Below, piece after piece: positions 54,682 to 63,582 of a stretch of DNA of 64,000 nt. This DNA comes from Sediminicola sp035798135 (GTDB lineage Bacteria > Bacteroidota > Bacteroidia > Flavobacteriales > Flavobacteriaceae): NCBI GenBank assembly GCA_035798135.1, contig JAPFBR010000009.1, positions 1 through 64,000 on the forward strand. Direction: 5' to 3'. The notes beneath the pieces were generated by a model that made no database searches, was not told the origin of the DNA, and worked only from the letters and a program-made list of their open reading frames with translations. Each line of letters opens with the position of its first letter. Position 1 is the stretch's first letter. Both the position numbers and the translations under genes were made by a program.

Positions 54682-55512
54682 TTACTTAAAATAGATATTG
54701 TGAAAATTTAAAGCGTGCTCCTTTAGCTTTTTTTTGAGCTCATTTTCAATTGCATGCACAACTTCAGGATAAATAATATGGTTTAACTCATCTCCATATA
54801 TTTTTGCAACCTCTGTTGCCAAGACTAACGTATTTTTAAAGTTTTTGGTTATGAATTTTAGGAAATATCCATTTCCCTGAAAAGTATTATTTATTTTTGC
54901 TGTTGATTTAATGCCTTTAGGCAACTTTATTTCTGAAAGTAATTGTCGCCAAGCTTCAATGGCAAGCCCATATTTTTCATTGTCTATGTTGGATGTGCCC
55001 AAATTCCAGGTTGGCACTTCCCTATCCCATCTTTGCCAATTATAACTATGCATATCATATACCACACAATGCTCAAATTTGTGTTCTAAAGTTTTGATTA
55101 ATTCTAAAACTACCCTGTAAAAATTTTGGTGCTTTTCATTACTTTTTTCCTTCATTGATTCTGAAAGTGGCTTTTTCCACAATTGCTTCCCCCAAGCATC
55201 TTTATAAATGGCCTCTTCAGGACTTCGATTGAGGTCATATTCGAAACGAGAATCCATTCCTGCGATTACAATGGGGTGGGATTTGACCATTTCTTTGGTC
55301 ATTGGGTCTTCTTCATACCATCGTTCATATTCGGTATGTAGACAATGATCCCAAAGTTCTTTGCGAAATTGATGCCCATCATGAACGGCGGCACATATAT
55401 AGGGTACATATTCGTCGATTTTAATGGAAAAGGAATAATCAGCTGAAACAGCGTGGAATATTTCGCCTGCCCTAATTTTTTGAATGATGTTATCAATGGT
55501 AAGTTTTTGCAT
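54682..55512 (-). CDS. N-formylglutamate amidohydrolase family protein
   Basis: 276 residues. Motifs of the family: VSADYSFSIKIDEY with VHDGHQF near residue 43 (metal His), DSRFEYDLNR near 88, CVVYDMHSYNWQRWDR near 149 (metal Asp/His), and the final domain with LATEVAKIY. Founding members free glutamate from N-formylglutamate in histidine breakdown. Here it is first in an operon with DUF1704 and ATP-grasp genes, and no hut genes are present, so the natural substrate is likely another N-acyl amino acid or glutamyl conjugate. The stop and next start are adjacent. Confidence 0.88.
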   Translation of the reverse strand: MQKLTIDNIIQKIRAGEIFHAVSADYSFSIKIDEYVPYICAAVHDGHQFRKELWDHCLHTEYERWYEEDPMTKEMVKSHPIVIAGMDSRFEYDLNRSPEEAIYKDAWGKQLWKKPLSESMKEKSNEKHQNFYRVVLELIKTLEHKFEHCVVYDMHSYNWQRWDREVPTWNLGTSNIDNEKYGLAIEAWRQLLSEIKLPKGIKSTAKINNTFQGNGYFLKFITKNFKNTLVLATEVAKIYGDELNHIIYPEVVHAIENELKKKLKEHALNFHNIYFK

Positions 55513-55752
55513 ATTATCGGTAACAGCCTACAATTTAAGCGAAATCCGCTATTATAAATCTTAAAAATAGTTAAGACTCCATCACCATTATAGAGAAATG
55601 TGCCTTTTGACTAGGGTAAAGAAGATAAGGCATCATATTCAATCCAATGATCATTTTTCAACTATACGGAATATCTGATGTTTTTAATGGCTTTAGGAGC
55701 ATGAACTATTGATATAGTAGGGATTTGGTACGCAATATAAAATAGTGAAACT

Positions 55753-55959
55753 ATGGTACTTTGCGGTACTGTTAGTGTGGCGGGTAGTGGTGGTGGTGGT
55801 GTGGTTGCTTGTGTTACATCATCAAATATATTTCATATAATACTGTATATCAAGTCTTTGACTTACGTAAAAAAGAATCAAGATCTAAATCTGCTCAACC
55901 ACAATCGGGTTTCCCTTAAAGACCAATTTAGAAATTATGTTATCACTAGATATAGCTAA
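55753..55959 (+). CDS. Possible small Gly/Val-rich peptide ORF
   Basis: 68 codons. The beginning (MVLCGTVSVAGSGGGGVVAC) is striking in having two Cys, Thr/Ser and a run of Gly, like a modified-peptide core, but there is no leader in front of it and the second half is ordinary basic sequence (KKNQDLNLLNHNRVSLKDQF). No Shine-Dalgarno is visible. It may be a chance frame or the core end of a lost precursor gene. It is divergent from the operon with an ATP-grasp ligase. Confidence 0.25.
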   Translation: MVLCGTVSVAGSGGGGVVACVTSSNIFHIILYIKSLTYVKKNQDLNLLNHNRVSLKDQFRNYVITRYS

Positions 55960-56168
55960 CCAATAGATCTATTACCGTAGGTTGCAATATCCCCGATATA
56001 TGAGACCATTGTCGATAAATTTTTAGAACTATTAATTCACACAACAACATTAAGCCTTAAATTCACTAATCAATTGTTGTTTTAGGAATAAGCAATACTA
56101 TTTTCTAAAACACTAAAAAATATATAAAGTGAACTAGTTTACTTTATGCAAATATTAGCGCCAATGAT

Positions 56169-56307
56169 GCATTAAAATACAAAGCAGTACGGTGGGCCGC
56201 GTTCAATGAAAAAGTAGATCATGGATCGGAAAAAGCCAGTCCTTTTTAAGTTACCTTACCTATCTCTTCGCAAGAAGCATGCATCAACTCCCTAATCTGA
56301 CCTTAAT
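56169..56307 (+). repeat. Dispersed repeat copy 2 (first copy at 8632-8769)
   Basis: About 70% identical by eye to 8632-8769, spanning GCATTAAAATAC... to CTGACCTTAAT. Conserved short frame NEKVDHGSEKASPF followed by TAA. Probably a relic of the same gene family as copy 1; the source is not known. Confidence 0.5.
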
Positions 56308-56476
56308 TCTCTCTTTTGTTCTTTCTGATTATACTATCAATTTAAAGAGAATCAAACTTAAGTCGTGTATAAGCCATTAAAACAGCTCATACTGATGACC
56401 GTTATTCAAAATAAAGGTGAAAATAGATCCTAATGCAAAAGCACATTCGAGTCTTATTTTTAAGTCGTCAAAGCAA

Positions 56477-56851
56477 CTACTTGCCGATTATCATACCTTT
56501 CAGCGACCAAAGAATCTCCAACACATCCTTCTTCGTTTGTGCATCCTTACCATGCTTATCGAGCACCATGAAAATATCATCCATAGTTTCCATGTATTCG
56601 GAAGCACTTATGTTCATCCCTTTATGTGTTGTAGCCATATCTCTTCCAACATAAACCTGTGGCCCACCACTTCCAGTAATGAAAAAGTTTACCGTATGCC
56701 CTTTTATCTTGGCCAAATTTTCTGGTTGCTCCAAATAGGGAGTAAAGCGTGCGGCAATAACTGGATTGTTCATGTGTGCTTTTACAACATCGTCTACAAT
56801 TTTGACAATACCAACTTCTGCACCTAATCGTTCAAATAATGATTCTGACAT
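56477..56851 (-). CDS. Group 1 truncated haemoglobin
   Basis: 124 residues, trHb1 length. Gly motifs and the 2-on-2 fold can be traced: LFERLGAEVGIVKIVDDVV, the distal-side F/Y region ARFTPYL, the KIKGHTVNFFITGSGGP loop, and the proximal haem-ligand His in MATTHKGMNISASEYMETMD. It probably binds O2 or NO, as in NO detoxification or O2 supply to an oxygenase. Monocistronic; it lies near the two-subunit molybdenum hydroxylase. Confidence 0.9.
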   Translation of the reverse strand: MSESLFERLGAEVGIVKIVDDVVKAHMNNPVIAARFTPYLEQPENLAKIKGHTVNFFITGSGGPQVYVGRDMATTHKGMNISASEYMETMDDIFMVLDKHGKDAQTKKDVLEILWSLKGMIIGK

Positions 56852-56982
56852 AGCTTGAGATATTTTATTGTTAGCATTCTAATTACAAGTAAAGCTATTC
56901 CAAAATATATTGAATAACATGTAAATTCTACCCAAATGAATGTAATAATTGACCATATCAATAAAGGTAAAAGTATCTTTTA

Positions 56983-57240
56983 CTAGATTCCTGTCGCCCT
57001 AAGATAATCGGTCGATGGTATTCTATACCTTTTATCAAAACATTTTGAGAAGTAGGAATAGCTTGAAAATCCACAAAGAAAAGCTGTCTCCGATGTTGAG
57101 TTCAAACCATCTCTTAACACATCCAAAGATTTATCCCATCTAAATTTATTGAGATAGAGATTTGGAAAACAACCCAAAAGACGCACAGTATTTCTATAAA
57201 ATTGAGACTTACTGTATCCAAGATATTTGGCAGTTACAAA
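56983..57240 (-). pseudogene. AraC-family regulator remnant (HTH domain only)
   Basis: The C-terminal AraC DNA-binding domain is readable in one frame from about 57240: KYLGYSKSQFYRNTVRLLGC, FPNLYLNKFRWDKSL, then AFLCGFSSYSYFSKCFDKRY and IPSTDYLRATGI. A frame-breaking stop lies upstream (near 57255), and no sensor domain can be followed further. It is probably a decayed regulator, perhaps of the neighbouring molybdenum hydroxylase genes, with which it is divergent. Confidence 0.65.
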
Positions 57241-57614
57241 CGATGCGAATATTTAATATCCGCCTTGATCAACGATGCTGTCCTAATAACTCTCAATCTA
57301 TATATCTTTCTCTAATAATCCTTAGTGGCATGGGACAGTTGATTAAACTGCTTATGATGAAGCTGGCCGAATACAATTTTAACATGTAGCCATATATCAG
57401 AATAGCACATCTCTACAATTATGAAGATTGGGCTACATAAATAAAAAACGCCAATTTCCGTGGACTTCCCAGGACCTATTATAACTCATTTTGCCTTACC
57501 ACCAGTTAAAACAGGGCATCATTAATCCTATATCGGAAAATAATTTATTAAAAATTATATTACAAAGCTGATAATTTTGTAAATTCAATCTATTCAAATA
57601 CTTACACGAAAATC
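57241..57614 (+). other. Intergenic stretch before iorA-like gene
   Basis: About 370 bp; decayed regulator sequence on the minus strand in its left part, then A/T-rich DNA that must contain the promoter of the hydroxylase operon. No clear motif seen. Confidence 0.4.
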
Positions 57615-58079
57615 ATGGCAAATTTCAATCTGAATATCAACGGAAAAACCCAACAACTAGAGATTGATCCAACTACCCCCATACTCTGGGTATTGCGTGA
57701 CCACCTGAAGTTAGTGGGCACTAAATATGGCTGTGGAATCGCCCAATGCGGTGCCTGTACCATACACCTTGGCGATACTGCTGTACGTTCTTGCCAATTG
57801 CCCGTTTCTGCAGTTGGGGAACAAAAGATAACAACCATTGAAGGACTTTCTGAAAATGGGGACCATCCCGTACAAAAAGCATGGTTGGAAGAAGATGTGT
57901 ATCAATGTGGTTATTGTCAAGCTGGCCAGATCATGAATGCAAGTGCATTTCTGAAAAAGAATCCGAATCCGACAGATGAAGAAATAGAAGGAGCTATGAA
58001 CGGAAATATTTGTCGCTGTGGCACGTACATACGCATCAAAAAGGCTATCAAATCTGCCGCCAATTCTGAAAACGCTTAA
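57615..58079 (+). CDS. Isoquinoline 1-oxidoreductase alpha-type [2Fe-2S] subunit
   Basis: 154 residues. Plant-type ferredoxin cluster (CGIAQCGACTIHL and a fourth Cys in VRSCQLPV) and a C-terminal [2Fe-2S]-binding domain (CGYCQAGQIM ... GNICRCGTY). It passes electrons from the molybdenum centre of the next gene product. Start ATG at 57615 follows a conventional A-rich leader. Operon with the large subunit 30 bp downstream. The substrate may be any N-heterocycle or aldehyde; the name reflects closest family. Confidence 0.93.
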   Translation: MANFNLNINGKTQQLEIDPTTPILWVLRDHLKLVGTKYGCGIAQCGACTIHLGDTAVRSCQLPVSAVGEQKITTIEGLSENGDHPVQKAWLEEDVYQCGYCQAGQIMNASAFLKKNPNPTDEEIEGAMNGNICRCGTYIRIKKAIKSAANSENA

Positions 58080-58109
58080 AATCACCAGGTACACCTAAAA
58101 TGAAAAATC

Positions 58110-60308
58110 ATGACTCAAATAAAAACACAATATAATCGTCGCTCATTTATTAAGGTTTCCGCCGCTGCAGGCGGGGGCATGCTTATTGGGTTTAGTTGGC
58201 TCAACGGATGTAAGCCCAATACACCTGAATTAGCGGCCGGGGTAGCAGTTCCCAAGGAATGGTTTGAAATCAACGGTTATATCAAAATTGGCGAGACTGG
58301 TATGGTTACCATATATTCTCCAAATCCTGAGATAGGTCAGAACATTAGGACCTCCATGCCCATGATAGTAGCCGAAGAACTGGATGTGCCTTGGGAAAAT
58401 GTAGTAGTTGAACAAGCGCCACTCAATACAGGGTGGTATCAAAATCAATTCGCAGGCGGTAGTCTTTCTATTCGTTTGAGCTGGAATGCCCTTAGAATGG
58501 CCGGTGCCACTGGTAAGCGAATGTTGATGGAAGCTGCTGCAAAAGAATGGGGTCTACAAGTTACTGATGTGACCGCCAGTGAAGGGGTGATCAAAGAAAG
58601 TAATGGCGAGCGAACCATTTCGTATGGAGAAATAGCTTCGAAAGCCGTAGGCATCGAAATCCCAAAAGAAGTTGAACTCAAGGATGTAAACGATTTCAAG
58701 CTGATAGGGACAAGTGTTAAAAATGTCGATGGAAAGAAAATAATTATGGGTGAACCCCTATTCGGTCTTGATTTTCACAGGGATGGTATGCAATTAGCAA
58801 TGATTCAACATCCACCAGCTTTTGGTATGAAGGTGAAGGACTTTAATATAGATGAAATAAAAAGTATGCCTGGGGTAACTGATGCCTTTATCATTGACAC
58901 CACCATTGAGGAACCGGGCGGGTTCGACGAAAAAGGGTTTAAACAACTAATTGCCATTGTAGGGGAATCTACTTGGCAGTTGATACAAGCAAAAAAGGCA
59001 CTTAAGGCCAACTATGAAACTATCGGAGAGTTGGAAAGTTCCGACACGCATTTAAAACGACTGGAAAAAGCGTTGGTATCCGGGGAAGTACAGGAAAGTA
59101 GAAAAGATGGCAATCCTGAGGCTGCCTTTAAAAAAGCGACTAAAGTGATCGAACGAACGTATAGTGCCCCTTTTATAGCCCATAATACGTTGGAGCCTAT
59201 GAACTTCTTTGCCAACGTCACGGAAGATTCGGCAGAGCTCATTGGTCCAACACAAACCCCAGAAGCATTGGAAGGTTCGGTTGCCAAATTATTGAACCTA
59301 CCCCTTGAGAATGTCACCGTAAACATGACCCGTATTGGAGGAGGTTTTGGTAGAAGGCTCTATGTGCATTTTGGAGTAGAGGCCGCCGCCATTTCCAAAA
59401 AAATTGGTGGTCCTGTCAAACTTATTTATACGCGGGAGGATGATATGACCCAGGGAACCTATCGCCCTACCTATAGATCTGTTTACAAAGCTGGTCTGGA
59501 TGAAAATAATAACCTAATCGCTTTTACGGTTAAAGGTGCAGGATTACCTGAAGGTCCCGTATTTCCAAATCGTTTTCCGGCAGGGGCCGTTGAGAATTAT
59601 TCGGCAGAAAAAATTATTGCAGAAACGAATGTTACCACTGGTGCTTGGCGGGCACCAAGGTCTAATTTTACAGCGGGCGCTGAGCAGGCGTTTCTTGATG
59701 AAGTGGCCGAAGCAGCAGGTAAGGATCCCATTGATTTCCGATTGGAATTGTTTGATCGGGCTATAAAGAACCCTGTAGGAGAGGAACACGAATATGAGGC
59801 AGAGCGGTATGCAGGTGTGTTGAAACTGGTGAAAGAGAAAGCCAATTGGGGAGAATCAAAACCGGAAATTTATCGCGGGGTAGCAGCTTATTTTTGTCAT
59901 TCAACCTATGTTGCAGAAGTATTCGACATGGTTATTCAAAATGGTCAACCAACGGTTCAAAAAGTTTGGTGTGCCGTTGATTGTGGTATAGTGGTTAACA
60001 TGGATGCCGCCAAGAATATGATTCAAGGGGGCGTAATAGATGGCATTGGTCATTCTATGTATAGCCAGCTGACCTTTGAAAATGGCGCACCCAAGCAAAT
60101 GAATTTTGACAAGTATCAGTTGATACGTCATTCACAAGCACCCAAGGAGATTGAAGTTTTCTTTGTTGAAAATCAAATAGATCCCACAGGATTGGGAGAG
60201 CCAGGACTTCCACCAGCTATTGGAGCATTGGCCAACGCCCTGTACAAAGTAACAGGCCAGCGTCATTACCATCAACCTTTTATGACTGAAAAACAAGTGG
60301 TGGGATAA
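58110..60308 (+). CDS. Molybdopterin-binding subunit, isoquinoline 1-oxidoreductase beta-type
   Basis: 732 residues. A Tat signal peptide (NRRSFIKVSAAAGGGMLIGF) indicates export as a folded cofactor-loaded protein, so the hydroxylase probably acts in the periplasm. The xanthine-dehydrogenase-like fold is split: a small N-terminal domain, then two MoCo-binding domains with GPTQTPEALEG, RIGGGFGRRLYVHFGVEAA, and a catalytic region GEPGLPPAIGALANAL with the conserved Glu. The [2Fe-2S] subunit gene precedes it by 30 bp. No FAD subunit or cytochrome is present, so the electron acceptor is unknown. Confidence 0.93.
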   Translation: MTQIKTQYNRRSFIKVSAAAGGGMLIGFSWLNGCKPNTPELAAGVAVPKEWFEINGYIKIGETGMVTIYSPNPEIGQNIRTSMPMIVAEELDVPWENVVVEQAPLNTGWYQNQFAGGSLSIRLSWNALRMAGATGKRMLMEAAAKEWGLQVTDVTASEGVIKESNGERTISYGEIASKAVGIEIPKEVELKDVNDFKLIGTSVKNVDGKKIIMGEPLFGLDFHRDGMQLAMIQHPPAFGMKVKDFNIDEIKSMPGVTDAFIIDTTIEEPGGFDEKGFKQLIAIVGESTWQLIQAKKALKANYETIGELESSDTHLKRLEKALVSGEVQESRKDGNPEAAFKKATKVIERTYSAPFIAHNTLEPMNFFANVTEDSAELIGPTQTPEALEGSVAKLLNLPLENVTVNMTRIGGGFGRRLYVHFGVEAAAISKKIGGPVKLIYTREDDMTQGTYRPTYRSVYKAGLDENNNLIAFTVKGAGLPEGPVFPNRFPAGAVENYSAEKIIAETNVTTGAWRAPRSNFTAGAEQAFLDEVAEAAGKDPIDFRLELFDRAIKNPVGEEHEYEAERYAGVLKLVKEKANWGESKPEIYRGVAAYFCHSTYVAEVFDMVIQNGQPTVQKVWCAVDCGIVVNMDAAKNMIQGGVIDGIGHSMYSQLTFENGAPKQMNFDKYQLIRHSQAPKEIEVFFVENQIDPTGLGEPGLPPAIGALANALYKVTGQRHYHQPFMTEKQVVG

Positions 60309-60500
60309 GGTCGAATCTTTTGATTCAATGTGATGATGAATATCGTTCAATTCTATTATGCCAAATTATTTTATTATTCAACATTAAATCAAAAGACCTA
60401 GTACTTAATAGCAAGGTAAAGATCATTTCATCTCAATATGTTAGATGAGAGTTACAACAGGGGGTCCTATTATAAAAATATTGGGCATTTCCCAGCAAGT

Positions 60501-61694
60501 TTATTCAGTAGACCCGGCTTCATAGATAGGCAATAGGATTGTACATATGGTACCCCCACCAGTTCGGGGTCTCATCAGGATCCTGCCGTGGTGCAATTCC
60601 ACGATCTTCTTACAATAGGCCAGTCCCAGGCCTGCCCCACTCTCTTTATGAAATTTTTGTAATAATTTAAAAACCTTTCCTTCAGAATTAGTGGGAAATC
60701 CTAACCCGTTATCCTGTAAATGGATTTGCACAAAATCGGTATAACGATAAGCATTCTCTACAGCCCAGTAATAGTTTTCCGTGATCAGGTTAGAAGATAT
60801 ATTTATTGATAATGACCTCTCTGGGGATCGGAACTGGAATGAATTTGCCAATAATTCCCTGAGGACCCTGGTTAGCCGGGGGATATCTCCATAAACCTTC
60901 TTGACTTTCAACTGGCTAAGATCCGGTTTAATTTTTAGGTTATTTATCCTTTCCAGGGCTGAATGGATCATATCTTCGAGATTACCTTTCGTACTTTTGT
61001 TCATGCGATCTTCAAGGGAATGAAATCGCTGTAACTTGGCCAGAAGTCCCCGGGCTTCTCCTGATAAGTCCGACAGTTTCTGGAGGTAAAATTTTATTTG
61101 TGAATCCAATTCATCATTTTCAGATTTGCCCTCCAACAAGCCTGTAAAAAGACCTATCTTTCTTAATGGTTCCTGCAGGTCATGAGAAAGAACTTTACTA
61201 AATTCAATATGTTCAAAATTAATCCTTTTCAGATCCCATAACTGTCTTTCCAAGGTTACCTGGTTACGTTCCAGACGAGCGCGCATTTCTAAGAGCAATT
61301 CATTTTCTTTTAGGGCTTTCTCCGCCGCATCCTTAGCTTCGATGATGCTTTTCTCAAACTTATTCCTTTTTGCGATGTGAAGTCCTACCCCTTGTATGTA
61401 TTCTTCCTCCCCTTTATTGTTTAGTTCCAGGTTCATCAGGACGGGAAACTCATTTCCGGATTTGGATTTGAAGGTAAGAAACATCTCATCCACACGCTCC
61501 TGCATCATCAACATGGGCAGAAAATGGGTCTTATAAAAGATCTTGCTACCCCCGGTCATGAGATCTTCAATCCTCATTTCTCCCAAAACCTCAGAACGGT
61601 TATACCCCAGGTGTTTAAGAAATCGCGTATTAATTTGGGTAAGTGGTCCATCCACTGAAAAAGAAAAAACGTAGCATGGAGGTTCTGTATTCAA
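60501..61694 (-). CDS. PAS sensor histidine kinase
   Basis: 397 residues, cytosolic. PAS domain (about 5-110: YVFSFSVDGPLTQINTRFLKHLGYNRSEVLGE), a coiled-coil linker, HisKA dimerisation with the phosphoryl His in SKVLSHDLQEPLRKIGLF near residue 185, and HATPase_c with N box ELLANSFQF, D-x-G-x-G (LQDNGLGFP) and GAGLGLAYCKKIVELHHG. Atypical HisKA: 'SHDLQEPLR' is the common Bacteroidota form. The RsbQ-like hydrolase gene is 26 bp upstream in the same operon. In Bacillus, RsbQ supplies a ligand to the PAS domain of RsbP, so a similar ligand hand-over is likely here. No response regulator gene is nearby. Confidence 0.9.
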   Translation of the reverse strand: MNTEPPCYVFSFSVDGPLTQINTRFLKHLGYNRSEVLGEMRIEDLMTGGSKIFYKTHFLPMLMMQERVDEMFLTFKSKSGNEFPVLMNLELNNKGEEEYIQGVGLHIAKRNKFEKSIIEAKDAAEKALKENELLLEMRARLERNQVTLERQLWDLKRINFEHIEFSKVLSHDLQEPLRKIGLFTGLLEGKSENDELDSQIKFYLQKLSDLSGEARGLLAKLQRFHSLEDRMNKSTKGNLEDMIHSALERINNLKIKPDLSQLKVKKVYGDIPRLTRVLRELLANSFQFRSPERSLSINISSNLITENYYWAVENAYRYTDFVQIHLQDNGLGFPTNSEGKVFKLLQKFHKESGAGLGLAYCKKIVELHHGRILMRPRTGGGTICTILLPIYEAGSTE

Positions 61695-61720
61695 TGGGTT
61701 GGTTTTCTATTGATTGTTTA

Positions 61721-62527
61721 TTAAGGTATATCTAACGTTGCCAGGTACCGCTGCATACAGTCTATGGTTTCCTGTGGGTGGCTCATATGCGGACAATGGC
61801 CAGTAGCATTCATGTAATAGATCTCACTATTCTCTAAAGTGTTGTGAACATACTCGCCTACTTTTTCTGACGCAATGTCATCTTCTCTACACTGAAGGAC
61901 TAGGCTCGGAACCTTTACATTAGATAGCTCCCTGCGGTTATCGGAGAAGAAAGTGACCCTAGCAAAATTTTCTGTAATCTCTTTATCCATAGAACAGAAA
62001 CTATCTTCCAGTTCCTGGGTTAGTTCCTGTCTTTCCTGATTTTTCATCACCACAGGGGCAAGGAAACTTGCCCAACCCACATAATTGTTCTCCATTACCT
62101 CCATTAAACCGTGAAGGTCTTTTTCATCGAAACCACCGTAGTACCCATTTTTGTTGATATAACAGGCCGACGGACATACCAGGATCAGGGACCGGAACCG
62201 GTTAGTATCCTGGATAGAAGCCAACATGCCTATCATTGAACTAACAGAATGTCCTACAAGGTTCACATCCGTAAGGTTTAGTTCATGGCAGATTTCTAGA
62301 ACATCCAATGCATAACCATAAAGGGAGTTATACCGGTCTTCCCGATACTGGCTGATATCTGATTTACCACAACCCACATAATCAAAAAGCACGATCTTGT
62401 ATTCCTTCTCGAAAGCCGGAGTGACAAAACGCCACATACTCTGGTCACAGCCAAAACCATGGGCAAACATTAATACCTGTGTTCCATGGCCGATGATCTT
62501 GACATTATTTCGCTTTAATACATCCAT
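61721..62527 (-). CDS. RsbQ-like alpha/beta hydrolase
   Basis: 268 residues. Alpha/beta-hydrolase of the RsbQ/KAI2/D14 type. The catalytic triad can be placed: Ser in NLVGHSVSSMIG (near 95), Asp in QCREDDIAS (near 217) and His in ATGHCPHMSHP (near 245). The N-terminal hallmark NNVKIIGHGTQVLMFAHGFGCDQSMW is characteristic. RsbQ is required with the PAS protein RsbP for energy-stress signalling in Bacillus, and plant relatives are karrikin and strigolactone receptors. It is first in an operon with the PAS histidine kinase, which supports a small-hydrophobic-ligand signalling role. Confidence 0.93.
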   Translation of the reverse strand: MDVLKRNNVKIIGHGTQVLMFAHGFGCDQSMWRFVTPAFEKEYKIVLFDYVGCGKSDISQYREDRYNSLYGYALDVLEICHELNLTDVNLVGHSVSSMIGMLASIQDTNRFRSLILVCPSACYINKNGYYGGFDEKDLHGLMEVMENNYVGWASFLAPVVMKNQERQELTQELEDSFCSMDKEITENFARVTFFSDNRRELSNVKVPSLVLQCREDDIASEKVGEYVHNTLENSEIYYMNATGHCPHMSHPQETIDCMQRYLATLDIP

Positions 62528-62921
62528 CCTATAGACTTTGTACTAAAGATAAAAAAATGCATTAATAAACAATAATCCGGACTAAAAAAATGATTCAACA
62601 GATGAGATGAAAAATGTGGTTTCTGGATTATGAAAATCTTCCTGTGAGCTCTGAAAAACAACCATAATCACAACCATTAGAATGAATTTACTTATCTTGG
62701 AACGAGGAGAGTAATTAAACAAAGTGTTGTAAGTATTTAATTATTTCATAAAAAACAGTTGAATGTTACGTAACATTTAACCAAGGTCTGGCCCCAGTTT
62801 TAAATCGACATAACCCTCTTAAAATTTGTTACGCACATAAAAAAGAGTGGGGGTAGGATAAAGTTGTTTTGGTTGGGAATCGGGAATGAAGTATGGTTAA
62901 ATATAAAAACTTCGAAATGTC
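62528..62921 (+). other. Intergenic region, nothing recognised
   Basis: About 395 bp, A/T-rich. It would contain the promoter of the rsbQ-like operon in its left part. No RNA gene or hairpin was recognised. Confidence 0.4.
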
Positions 62922-63566
62922 CTACTTGTAGGATCTTATCAAATAATGTTTCTTAATGGTCCCAAATAAATCCAAATAAATATAAAGTTTAAGGTGCTTG
63001 GAGTTCAATTTATTTTTAAATTTAATGGAGGATTTATTGAAATATTCTGTAATGCTATATTTGGTATCCCTTCCCATTTCATTTAACAATTCATAACTCT
63101 TATATCTCAAATATGGTGCTAAATTTCTCCCCCTAAAGGAATGAAATGTCCACATATTAAAAAGATAGGCCTCATTTTCCAAAATATTGAACTTCTTTTG
63201 ATTAAAGTTAAAACTGTTAAGTCCAACAAACATGTATGCTGCAATTTCTTTATTGTTTTCCAAGCCAATACATATATCGCAATTCTTAAAATCCTCGTAT
63301 AGGCTATCAAGAATAAAATTATCAATATCCTTGCAGATCAGCACTAATTCCTCAAGGTTTAGATTTCTAAGTTTATAATCGGAAGTATCACCTTTTATCT
63401 GTGGTTCCTCACATTTCTGAACTTCTTCCCTTACCCAATAGTACGGCATAATGTTAATGCCGATACGCGCCAATCGATTTCTTAAACCATGAAAAAACAG
63501 GCCATTTTTAATTACATTCCAAAATCTTTGGGGTGTTGAGATTTTCTTACTTTCTACAATATCCAT
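62922..63566 (-). CDS. GNAT-like acetyltransferase
   Basis: 214 residues. The middle and C-terminal region fits the GNAT fold, with an acetyl-CoA-binding 'R-G-x-x-L-A' turn in FHSFRGRNLAPYLRYKSYEL near residue 150 and a preceding beta-strand EAYLFNMWTF. The N-terminal 55 residues are basic and helical with a hydrophobic patch (NGLFFHGLRNRLARIG), perhaps membrane-associated. The substrate is unknown. It follows the BKACE gene by 16 bp on the same strand, so the two are probably co-transcribed. Confidence 0.7.
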   Translation of the reverse strand: MDIVESKKISTPQRFWNVIKNGLFFHGLRNRLARIGINIMPYYWVREEVQKCEEPQIKGDTSDYKLRNLNLEELVLICKDIDNFILDSLYEDFKNCDICIGLENNKEIAAYMFVGLNSFNFNQKKFNILENEAYLFNMWTFHSFRGRNLAPYLRYKSYELLNEMGRDTKYSITEYFNKSSIKFKNKLNSKHLKLYIYLDLFGTIKKHYLIRSYK

Positions 63567-63582
63567 AATTTATATATGCTTA

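Larger units (their letters stand above)
55513..56476 (+). other. Gene-poor stretch with small Gly-rich ORF and a dispersed repeat
   Basis: About 960 bp. It holds the possible 68-codon ORF at 55753 and the repeat copy at 56169-56307. The remainder is A/T-rich with stops in all frames. The promoter of the three-gene operon must lie in its left part. Confidence 0.5.

Noticed and set aside
57162..57389. 75-codon plus-strand frame
   Set aside because: It overlaps the AraC remnant on the other strand, which has recognisable family residues.
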